Origin: Nitrososphaerales archaeon TH5895
Lineage (GTDB): Archaea; Thermoproteota; Nitrososphaeria; Nitrososphaerales; Nitrososphaeraceae
DNA: 10,563 nt
Assembly (NCBI GenBank): GCA_014523695.1
Contig: JAATVS010000041.1
Location: 1 to 10,563 of the forward strand
Direction: 5' to 3'
Shown here: positions 1 to 6,097 of the stretch, in pieces
How positions within the stretch are numbered: position 1 is the stretch's first letter
How the letters are laid out: every line of letters starts with the position of its first letter
Notes under the pieces: generated by a model
Databases searched by the model: none
The model's input: only the letters and a program-made list of their open reading frames with translations
Told to the model about the DNA's origin: nothing
Translations under genes and position numbers: made by a program

Positions 1-1298
1 TTGATGGCGAGTACCCTTGCCTTTACGAACTCAAACAAATCATGGGTTTTGTTTCTGGTCGACTCCACTGAAATCCTTAGAATATCCTCCGTATTTGATG
101 GTCTAACTAGAATCCATGAATTCTCATCTAGCAGTGCCTTTACGCCATCGTCGAGGATGGTTTCAGTAGCGATCTTTCGCAGAGGCTCAACTAGTTCGTC
201 GACAATCTTGAATTTCGCTGAATTGGTGACATAAACCTTAGATCTTTCCTGCTTGTAAGTTCGTATGAAGCGAAGATATTCTTCTTGTTTTTCTTCCTCT
301 AAGCTCGAGATCAAGGCGCTTGCTAACAATCCGTCTCTACACATATTAAAGTTGGGAGATATGTAGCCGGCGCTGCTACCTTCGCCTCCTGCATCAGCCC
401 CTGTCTCTATCATTTTACTAACAACGTTTGCCTCTCCTACTTTAGAGTACACGATCTCGCCCCCAGAATATTCAATAAGCTTCTCTAGAGCGAGACTAGT
501 GTCCAAACTCACTACAAATTTCCGGGCACCTTGTTCGATTGCTGCACCAACACACAGTAACAGTGTCGCGTCTGGCTCCATTTTTCTACCGTATCTATCT
601 ACTACAACTACTCTGTCTCCATCCAAGTCAAAAGCAAATCCGAGCGCCAATCCGTTCTTCGTTACCAACGACCCTAGCTCATTTAAGTCTTCAACTGTTG
701 GATCGGTTCCTCTTGAGGATATCCCGTACGTATCATTAATACCTAAATATCCATGGCCTAATTCATGAAATAAAGTGTTTATGTATCCAGAAGCGGCGCC
801 ACCACCTGGATCTAGTCCTACCCTTTTTTTATGGGAATGATCTCTGTTAGATATAAAGTTCAAAGCGTCATCCACATATGAAGAAGTAATTTGAAATACT
901 GATCCCGGTTTGCATGGCAGATAATCTTTAACATCAAGTATACCTTCTAGGTCCTGCTCAGATATTCCTTTCCCATTCAAGATGAATTTCAGTCCATTCC
1001 ATTCTATAGGATTATGTGAAGCTGTTATCATTATTCCACCTTTATTTCTCCTTGCTTCCCTGAATGCGATAGGAGTAGGGGCAATATCAAGATAAAATAC
1101 TTCGACTCCTTGTTCCAACAACGCGGCTAACGTTACAAATGCTAAGATTTGACCTGATGGTCGTGTATCCCTCGAGACAATACAGGAATTTTTGCTCTTT
1201 ATTAATGTCGCTGCAAAAGATCTCGTGAATCTACTAACATCGGAAGATAGCAGATCCCTTCCATATTGGCCTCTGATTCCTGAAATGGATACTTTCAT
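1..1298 (-). CDS. Phosphohexomutase (phosphoglucosamine/phosphomannomutase family), 3' end cut by window edge
   Basis: Alpha-D-phosphohexomutase, which moves phosphate between C1 and C6 of a hexose or hexosamine for nucleotide-sugar synthesis in the cytosol. All four family signatures are in one uninterrupted frame of 432 visible residues: the catalytic phosphoserine loop TASHNP (Ser94), the metal loop DLDGDR (224-229), the sugar loop GGEGSSAGY (Glu306), and the phosphate-binding loop RPSNTEDILR (399-408). The N-terminus MKVSISGIRG is typical of archaeal and Bacteroidetes GlmM-like enzymes. Family members are about 450 residues, so roughly 15-20 C-terminal residues lie off the left edge. ATG at 1298 is the natural start, with a TATA-like box about 25 bases upstream suggesting a leaderless mRNA. 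The sugar loop differs from the usual SGH or NGG forms, so glucosamine, mannose and glucose specificity cannot be separated. It is divergent from the tRNA gene. Confidence 0.93.
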   Translation of the reverse strand, partial: MKVSISGIRGQYGRDLLSSDVSRFTRSFAATLIKSKNSCIVSRDTRPSGQILAFVTLAALLEQGVEVFYLDIAPTPIAFREARRNKGGIMITASHNPIEWNGLKFILNGKGISEQDLEGILDVKDYLPCKPGSVFQITSSYVDDALNFISNRDHSHKKRVGLDPGGGAASGYINTLFHELGHGYLGINDTYGISSRGTDPTVEDLNELGSLVTKNGLALGFAFDLDGDRVVVVDRYGRKMEPDATLLLCVGAAIEQGARKFVVSLDTSLALEKLIEYSGGEIVYSKVGEANVVSKMIETGADAGGEGSSAGYISPNFNMCRDGLLASALISSLEEEKQEEYLRFIRTYKQERSKVYVTNSAKFKIVDELVEPLRKIATETILDDGVKALLDENSWILVRPSNTEDILRISVESTRNKTHDLFEFVKARVLAI

Positions 1299-1318
1299 GA
1301 TAGAGCTTTATCTATCAA

Positions 1319-1327
1319 CTATTTATT
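1319..1327 (-). promoter_or_regulatory. TATA-like box of the phosphohexomutase gene
   Basis: Read on the minus strand the site is AATAAATAG, centred about 25 bases upstream of the ATG at 1298. In archaea transcription starts about 25 bases downstream of the TATA box, so the mRNA would start at or next to the ATG, and no Shine-Dalgarno sequence is seen. Supported by position and composition only. Confidence 0.45.
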
Positions 1328-1371
1328 CGTGTTCCAGGTATCAGTTCGTCACAGTTTATAGAGGTGAAGGA

Positions 1372-1380
1372 TTAAATAAA
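1372..1380 (+). promoter_or_regulatory. TATA-like box of the tRNA-Thr gene
   Basis: TTAAATAAA lies about 28 bases before the first base of the mature tRNA, the expected distance for an archaeal TBP site with a very short or absent leader. A purine-rich GAAGGA directly upstream could serve as the TFB recognition element. It is the only strong A/T box in the space between the tRNA and the divergent promoter. Confidence 0.5.
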
Positions 1381-1403
1381 AATGTCCTTGTCATAAATTT
1401 AGA

Positions 1404-1476
1404 GCCCTAGTAGCTCAGCTGGCAGAGCGAGGGTTTCGTAAACCCTAGGCCATGGGTTCAAATCCCATCTAGGGCT
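1404..1476 (+). tRNA. tRNA-Thr, anticodon CGT
   Basis: A complete 73-base cloverleaf. The acceptor stem GCCCTAG (1404-1410) pairs with CTAGGGC (1469-1475). The D arm is GCTC/GAGC. The anticodon stem AGGGT/ACCCT encloses the loop TTCGTAA, with anticodon CGT at 1437-1439 reading ACG (Thr). The variable loop is five bases, and the T arm ATGGG/CCCAT holds TTCAAAT. All stems are fully paired. The discriminator base is U (1476), which fits archaeal tRNA-Thr. No intron is present and CCA is not encoded (CTC follows), so the CCA-adding enzyme must finish it. It stands alone as its own unit. No copy of its 3' end was seen elsewhere in the window, so nothing suggests an integration site. Confidence 0.97.
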
Positions 1477-1887
1477 CTCATCTCTTAGTATACTCAGTTA
1501 ATCTTTCTACCTCTCGTAATGGTTACGATAAGTGAAATATTCTAATTTTTATCAATTCTTTGATCTCATTTAGCAATGATCCAATGAACAATGAAATCAT
1601 ACGCATACACTCTCATCTCCTTAATTTGATCTATAGAAGCCTACTTTCAGCAGCATCTCATCGAACTCTACCTCTAGTCGAAATTTAGTGATAGCGGATT
1701 TTATGAGTGAAGGGGCATATTCCCTAATATTACCCTATGCGAAAACATATTCATTCCCATTAGTTGGAGTCGTTCCATCTGCCTGGGTCTCATATAGGGA
1801 TTACTTAGTCTGAAGATGTCGTCATCTCCTGTCGTAAATGTCGGGCATCTTTATCGGCAGAATCTCTACAGATACATTGGGCTCACT

Positions 1888-1951
1888 ATTGGTATTTTGG
1901 AGACCAGGAACTTAACTCTAAATCGGATATACCAATATCTGCTTGGTATCC
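1888..1951 (+). repeat. Three-armed inverted repeat with competing pairings
   Basis: ATTGGTAT (1888-1895) is the exact reverse complement of ATACCAAT (1929-1936). That middle arm can also pair with TTGGTAT (1943-1949). This second, tighter hairpin extends to GGAT at its base with a 2-base bulge and has a 7-base loop. The two foldings exclude each other. No adjacent gene or U-run shows what it would control. Confidence 0.35.
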
Positions 1952-2205
1952 TTTGAAATACACCTATGGATTCTCCTTTCAGTAATATAAGATTTCTTAG
2001 TTCAGTGCATCCTCTTCTGTTACCCTTATAGGTATATTAGGCTTGATCTAGTATCATTAATTTGAGAGTTAAAAATAAGTTCCTTCCATCATTTAGACAA
2101 TTCGGACATCCAGATTCGAAGCATAAATGTGATACAAGGCGATATTAAATTTTACTTATCATGCCCCAATCGTCGTTCATTGACCGTTTCCGAATTATAC
2201 TATGT

Positions 2206-2248
2206 GTTATTCTTGCATTCACAGGTTTCCCTACCGTTAAAGAATAAC
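2206..2248 (+). repeat. 9-bp inverted repeat upstream of top6B
   Basis: GTTATTCTT (2206-2214) and AAGAATAAC (2240-2248) are perfect reverse complements, with a 25-base loop and two possible G-U pairs outside. The right arm also forms a competing small hairpin, CGTTA (2235-2239) with TAACG (2245-2249). It lies about 120 bases before top6B and upstream of the expected promoter, so in a leaderless model it would act as DNA rather than as leader RNA. Confidence 0.3.
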
Positions 2249-2336
2249 GTCATGAACAACACTCTGATCGAAATTCCAGTGATAAACGATATTAATGTAT
2301 TACATCTGTTGTGGGATAAATCGCTCTCGGTAAAGG

Positions 2337-2343
2337 TTAAATC
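2337..2343 (+). promoter_or_regulatory. Possible TATA box for top6BA
   Basis: TTAAATC lies about 28 bases before the TTG start of top6B, the spacing of a leaderless archaeal promoter. The surroundings are AT-rich and other boxes are possible, such as ATATTAATGTAT near 2289-2300, so this is a weak positional call. Confidence 0.3.
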
Positions 2344-2367
2344 TAGTTCGTTGATTACTGAGACTGT

Positions 2368-4293
2368 TTGAAATCTAAGAACGTTATTGAAATCGCTTCG
2401 TCCAGGATCGCACAGGAGGGATCATCATCGGTAGTTCAAACCAAAAGCAAAACTAAAATCAACTTTAGTAGAAAAGCTGAGTCCGAATTCTTCGTGGATA
2501 ATTCTGCTTTAGCAGGATTTACAGGAGAGCGAATTTTGTATATGGCAATACGAGAACTTATCGAGAATTCACTCGATTCATGCGAGACCGATCGGATCTT
2601 GCCAAAAATTGCAGTATCGCTCAAACTGATAGACCCTCTAAATGATCTGTGGTCGATTTCATGTGAGGATAATGGGATTGGGATCCGTTCGGATAAGGTA
2701 TCAATTGCTGTCTGTTCATTCCTTACCTCAGGGAAATATGTTGAACAACAACAGCGAGGGTTGTTCGGTGTCGGGTTAAAAATGATAGCAGCGTTTTCTA
2801 CAAAAGATACGGATCATCCTCTTCGAGTATGGTCAAAATCAACTGAAGAGGCCAGTGAATATTATTTTGAGTTACGCACAGACATCGGCACCAATAAACC
2901 AATAGTACTGACAAGACGTGATGTTAAACCTAAGGAATCTATTCTCAGAGGAAACTCCGGTTTTCGAATAGAGGCAGTTTTAAGAGGACGACTTTCCCCC
3001 ATAACCAAGAATAAGATATATGATTATATTAGTCAGACTAGCATTGTAAATCCCTATGCTGTAATATCCTTTTTCACGGATGATGGAAAGATCACATTTG
3101 ATAGGCGGACCACTATCATGCCTGAACCTGCCAAGGAGGTTCTTCCACATCCCGCAGACATGGATTTAAAGACACTCAAGAAGGCAATCGGAAATTATGC
3201 TCTTCAAAAGACGACGATACAAGGGATACTATGCAATTCTTTTCAAAAGTTATCCTCTGATAAGGCCAGAGAAATCATTAGAAATGCCGGCATTGAAGTA
3301 AAACAGGCTGATAAATATAGTGAACATGAGCTTATCAAGATTGTAAATATTTGCAGGCAGACTAAATTTCAATCCCCTAATGTAGACCATCTGAGCCCAA
3401 TTGGAGAACGAATCTTTACAGTTGGAATGAATACTGAGAGAGCTATCTTTACTAGGAAAGATAGCATAATTTCAGACGACCACTCACAACCAAGAATATC
3501 AACAAAAGAGATGAAACCAACACTAACGGGGTATTCGTCCCGTGCATGTATAATTAATAACAGGCCAACGATAGTAGAATGCGGGCTTGCTTATGGGGGT
3601 AATCTTTCCTATTTTAAACTCTATCGATTTGCGAACAAGATACCACTACTTTATGATGAAGGATCTGACGTCGCCAGAGAAGTAATTTCAGAGGTAGAAC
3701 TTAACAAGATGGGTGTATCCAAAAAGCAGGTTAAAGAACAATTCAGCGGTCTCGATTCTCGGTCAGATCGTGCGATAGATCTCTTGCCTATTCACATATT
3801 TTTTCATATATGCTCTACAAAGATTCCATACAAGACTGCAGGAAAGGAAAGTATCGCATCAGAAGGTGAACTGAAAAAATACATGAAAGCCTGTCTGAGC
3901 GACCTTTACAGGAAGGTAAGTAAGCAGATACGGCGCGAAATGCATTTAAAGGATGCAGAGAACAGGCTCAAATTGTATAAGTATTATATACCTTTGATAG
4001 TTAATGCAATTTCAGAATCCATTGACATTAGCGCGGAGGATCTGACCAATAGTTTTTTGACCTTGGTTGATAAACATGTCAAAAGGGAAGCTACTCACCC
4101 GCGGACACCTAACACCAAAGTTGAGAGTCCCAAGGCGCCCAAACAGAATCATCATGTTCAAGGACCACATAAAGATTCGAGGACCAAAGAAACATCTCTT
4201 GTTGCCAAGTCAAGTAAATCGTTAAAATTGAAACATGTACGCAGTACGCAGGAGAAAATCGAGAATTTCATGGCATCGGAGGAATTGGATTAA
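2368..4293 (+). CDS. top6B: DNA topoisomerase VI subunit B (GHKL ATPase)
   Basis: ATPase subunit of the type IIB topoisomerase that passes one DNA duplex through another. The 641 residues show the GHKL N box RELIENSLDS (62-71; Glu63 as likely general base, Asn67 for Mg), DNGIGI (101-106) and the lid RGLFGVGLK (130-138). An H2TH-like region follows (about 290-335), then the transducer domain with LYRFANKIPLLYD (418-430) and IPYKTAGKESIA (486-497). The family motif HPHG is HPAD here (261-264). The first 35 residues are an extra Ser/Lys-rich lead. Residues 571-641 are a Lys/Ser/Thr/Pro-rich tail that looks disordered and replaces the folded C-terminal domain of many euryarchaeal subunits. TTG is the only start available: a TGA stop lies three codons upstream and no in-frame ATG or GTG precedes the ATPase domain. 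top6A follows after 2 bases. Confidence 0.96.
   Translation: MKSKNVIEIASSRIAQEGSSSVVQTKSKTKINFSRKAESEFFVDNSALAGFTGERILYMAIRELIENSLDSCETDRILPKIAVSLKLIDPLNDLWSISCEDNGIGIRSDKVSIAVCSFLTSGKYVEQQQRGLFGVGLKMIAAFSTKDTDHPLRVWSKSTEEASEYYFELRTDIGTNKPIVLTRRDVKPKESILRGNSGFRIEAVLRGRLSPITKNKIYDYISQTSIVNPYAVISFFTDDGKITFDRRTTIMPEPAKEVLPHPADMDLKTLKKAIGNYALQKTTIQGILCNSFQKLSSDKAREIIRNAGIEVKQADKYSEHELIKIVNICRQTKFQSPNVDHLSPIGERIFTVGMNTERAIFTRKDSIISDDHSQPRISTKEMKPTLTGYSSRACIINNRPTIVECGLAYGGNLSYFKLYRFANKIPLLYDEGSDVAREVISEVELNKMGVSKKQVKEQFSGLDSRSDRAIDLLPIHIFFHICSTKIPYKTAGKESIASEGELKKYMKACLSDLYRKVSKQIRREMHLKDAENRLKLYKYYIPLIVNAISESIDISAEDLTNSFLTLVDKHVKREATHPRTPNTKVESPKAPKQNHHVQGPHKDSRTKETSLVAKSSKSLKLKHVRSTQEKIENFMASEELD
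4278..4282 (+). promoter_or_regulatory. Possible Shine-Dalgarno site of top6A
   Basis: GGAGG lies within the last codons of top6B, 13 bases before the top6A ATG. The spacing is longer than usual, but internal operon genes in archaea often keep a ribosome site where first genes do not. Termination of top6B just ahead would also favour reinitiation. Confidence 0.4.
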
Positions 4294-4295
4294 TC

Positions 4296-5402
4296 ATGGC
4301 AGCTATTGACAAACGCCATAAAGAGACGATAGGAAAGATAAAGCTAATCATGAAGGACATTTGCAAGGATGTTCTTTCTGAAAAAAAAATGCCTTCCCTA
4401 GACATAACAAAGATTGGTTATGATAACACGGTTTGGTCTGAAGAGAAAAGAATGCTTACGATAGGAACGAAGACGGTCCACATTAGTCCTGATACCACCA
4501 AAAAAATCCCAACCTTTTCACAATACATTGTGATGTCTAATGCTGTTAGGAAATTGTTGGATGAAGAAATGGAAAGTACTATTAGAGGGATGTACTACGC
4601 TACCCTTAGCACTGTAGGAGATGAAGGGAATAAGCAAAAATTCTGGACAAGCCAAGATGCATCAGACGATGCTATCAAAGCCGTTGAATTATTGACTGGA
4701 GTTCCACGGGAAGAGTTTTCTGTTACCTCGAAGCCGAAGGGAATGATTTCTGGCCCCATCCTTCTCCGCGTCGGAGGTGATATAATCGATTGCAATCTAG
4801 GAAGTCGCGCAACATCACAGTTGATTCCTACAAATATTATGGACGTCGAGATAGTCGATGTTAAGGCTGACTTTGTTATGGTTGTGGAGAAAGACACTGT
4901 TCTGAATAATATTAGAAAATCTGGATTCATTCAAAAATACAATGCCATTTTGATGACTGGGTCTGGGGAGCCTGATAGGGCTACCAGGATGATGGTGAAG
5001 ACCTTGAATGAAGTGTGGAAAAAACCAGTAGTGGTATTTGCAGATGCAGACCCTTGGGGATTGGGGATAGCATTGCGGTACAAAATTGGCAGTGAATCTT
5101 TAAGCTACGATAGCGATAGACTTGTCACTCCAGATGCCAAAGTACTGGGCATGATGTTTTCTGATATATACGACTATAATATTCCTGAAGTCGCTCGACT
5201 TGCGGCATCTGAAGAGGATCTGAACAGGGCCGTCGACATGAAAAAGAAGCAATGGCTGAAGGACAAGAAATGGCAAAAAGAATTAAGTCTGTTTCTGAAG
5301 AATAAGGAAAAATGTGAACTTGATGCATTCTTTAAGCATGGTTTCAGATATTTAGCTGAAACATACCTTCCTCAAAAACTACGGGAGTCAGGGATCCTAT
5401 AA
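4296..5402 (+). CDS. top6A: DNA topoisomerase VI subunit A (Spo11-like cleavage subunit)
   Basis: Catalytic subunit that makes the transient double-strand break and stays covalently bound to the 5' ends. The length (368 residues) matches the family. The 5Y-CAP/winged-helix region carries TIRGMYYATL (95-104). By analogy to Spo11 and archaeal Top6A the second tyrosine (Tyr101) is the catalytic one. KPKGMISGP (146-154) is the conserved groove segment. The Toprim domain shows VVEKD (Glu198) and FADADPWG (Asp250 and Asp252) for Mg binding. Family members normally have Glu or Asp after the arginine of the tyrosine motif (RELYY or RDxYY), and here it is glycine. It starts with ATG 2 bases after the top6B stop, so the subunits are made from one mRNA. 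The gene ends in tandem stops, TAA TAG. Confidence 0.97.
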   Translation: MAAIDKRHKETIGKIKLIMKDICKDVLSEKKMPSLDITKIGYDNTVWSEEKRMLTIGTKTVHISPDTTKKIPTFSQYIVMSNAVRKLLDEEMESTIRGMYYATLSTVGDEGNKQKFWTSQDASDDAIKAVELLTGVPREEFSVTSKPKGMISGPILLRVGGDIIDCNLGSRATSQLIPTNIMDVEIVDVKADFVMVVEKDTVLNNIRKSGFIQKYNAILMTGSGEPDRATRMMVKTLNEVWKKPVVVFADADPWGLGIALRYKIGSESLSYDSDRLVTPDAKVLGMMFSDIYDYNIPEVARLAASEEDLNRAVDMKKKQWLKDKKWQKELSLFLKNKEKCELDAFFKHGFRYLAETYLPQKLRESGIL

Positions 5403-5439
5403 TAGCCCTTACACAAATAATCAATTTGCTCCTGTGTTG

Positions 5440-5462
5440 TTCAAAATGTTTTTTTGTTTGAA
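5440..5462 (+). terminator. T-rich terminator candidate of top6BA
   Basis: A run of seven T followed by GTTT (5449-5459) begins 46 bases after the top6A stop and is flanked by TTCAAA (5440-5445) and TTTGAA (5457-5462), a weak stem. Archaeal RNA polymerase terminates at U-rich tracts with little need for a hairpin, and this is the longest such tract near the gene end. Confidence 0.5.
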
Positions 5463-5677
5463 ATGAATTGGACATTCTTTGGAATTCCAAGAGGTGAATG
5501 TTTAAGCTGATTCAAAAATTACTGATACCTTCATCCCTACAATTCTATCTACTTGACGAGATTTCAAGAGAAATTCTTCTATACGCATTCAGACAGTGCC
5601 TTTGAAACCTTTACCTCACTGCACGAGAGCATATAACAACTAAAATATTTTCCGATGCATGAATAGGTATTAAAATT

Positions 5678-5818
5678 GTGAGCCTCACTACAGAACGGTC
5701 AGATTGGGTGAATATCTGACTGGTCTCAATAATAGTACAATACACAGGTTTCATTATCTGGAAGCCTGTGATAATGCAGTTTCAGATGTTCCTACTATCC
5801 CCTAGTAACTTAGGAACA
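5678..5818. other. Cluster of consecutive hairpins; candidate structured RNA or repeat element
   Basis: Four inverted repeats follow one another. GTGAG/CTCAC (5678-5688) is minimal. CGGTCAGAT (5696-5704) pairs with ATCTGACTG (5714-5722) through one G-U, loop of 9. CACAGGTTTC (5743-5752) pairs with GAAGCCTGTG (5761-5770) through one G-U, loop of 8. TGTTCCTA (5787-5794) pairs perfectly with TAGGAACA (5811-5818). Alternative pairings exist: CATTATC (5752-5758) with GATAATG (5770-5776), and GAACAGAT (5814-5821) with ATCTGTTC (5888-5895). A TATA-like TATTAAAA about 26 bases upstream of the second hairpin would place a plus-strand transcription start at its foot. No known RNA family was recognised, and the transcribed strand is unknown. 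Confidence 0.35.
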
Positions 5819-6097
5819 GATACTATAATCTATATCAATCCATTCATTCAATTCTCATCTCTAAGATAATATCATGGCACCTGACTGATCTGTTCTCCAG
5901 GTATGAAAGCGGCACAACTTAATCTTATAGGTTTCACGAGATAGTAATACATGGTGAATGGCTTGGATAGTCAGAATATCATAATTTATTCTACTTGCAG
6001 TTGCCAGTGGATGTATAGATACTTCTGCCTTGTCGAATTCCTGTGTACCCTGCTACATCAGCTTCAAAGGCTTCTGTCGGAGGCTATAAGGGGCGTC

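Larger units (their letters stand above)
1477..2367. other. Long intergenic region between tRNA-Thr and top6B, no convincing gene
   Basis: About 890 bases without a gene I can support. Near the tRNA there is a small hairpin TCGTAA-TGG-TTACGA (1514-1528), and a T5 run at 1546-1550 could end tRNA transcription. Further on are three-armed inverted repeats around 1888-1951 and a 9-base-pair stem at 2206-2248. Two short open frames, 1688-1813 and 2129-2371, look like chance translations. The last 30 bases should carry the top6B promoter. I saw no tRNA, transposase remnant or clear decayed gene. Confidence 0.6.
5403..6097. other. Long intergenic region between convergent top6A and lysS
   Basis: About 695 bases with no gene I can support. 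It is unusually long for the space between two converging genes. It contains a T-rich terminator candidate for top6BA (5440-5462), a perfect 12-base palindrome TTGGAATTCCAA (5479-5490), and the hairpin cluster described separately (5678-5818). No T-tract is obvious on the minus strand just past the lysS stop. An open frame from 5951 to 6175 runs antisense into lysS and looks accidental. Confidence 0.6.

Noticed and set aside
499..768. Plus-strand open frames within 1-1410 (also 1-234, 539-739 and 1192-1410)
   Set aside because: They lie antisense to the phosphohexomutase, which has all its family motifs; the last also runs into the tRNA. Their proteins have no recognisable motif.
1475..1619. 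Direct repeat CTCTCATCTC at 1475-1484 and 1610-1619, starting at the tRNA 3' end; considered as an attachment-site remnant
   Set aside because: Only 10 bases, barely overlapping the tRNA, with no integrase or element nearby. Likely chance in pyrimidine-rich sequence.
1688..1813. Short frame of 41 codons, GTG or internal ATG start, with a hydrophobic stretch
   Set aside because: Too short, with no motif and no clear ribosome site. Open frames of this size are expected by chance in 890 bases.
4595..5328. Minus-strand frames inside top6A (4595-4930 and 5125-5328), and the one inside top6B (2436-2624)
   Set aside because: Antisense shadows of well-identified genes.
5743..5776. H-type pseudoknot from the two overlapping stems
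   Set aside because: The connecting loops would have no bases to span a 10-bp stem, so the two pairings can only be alternatives.
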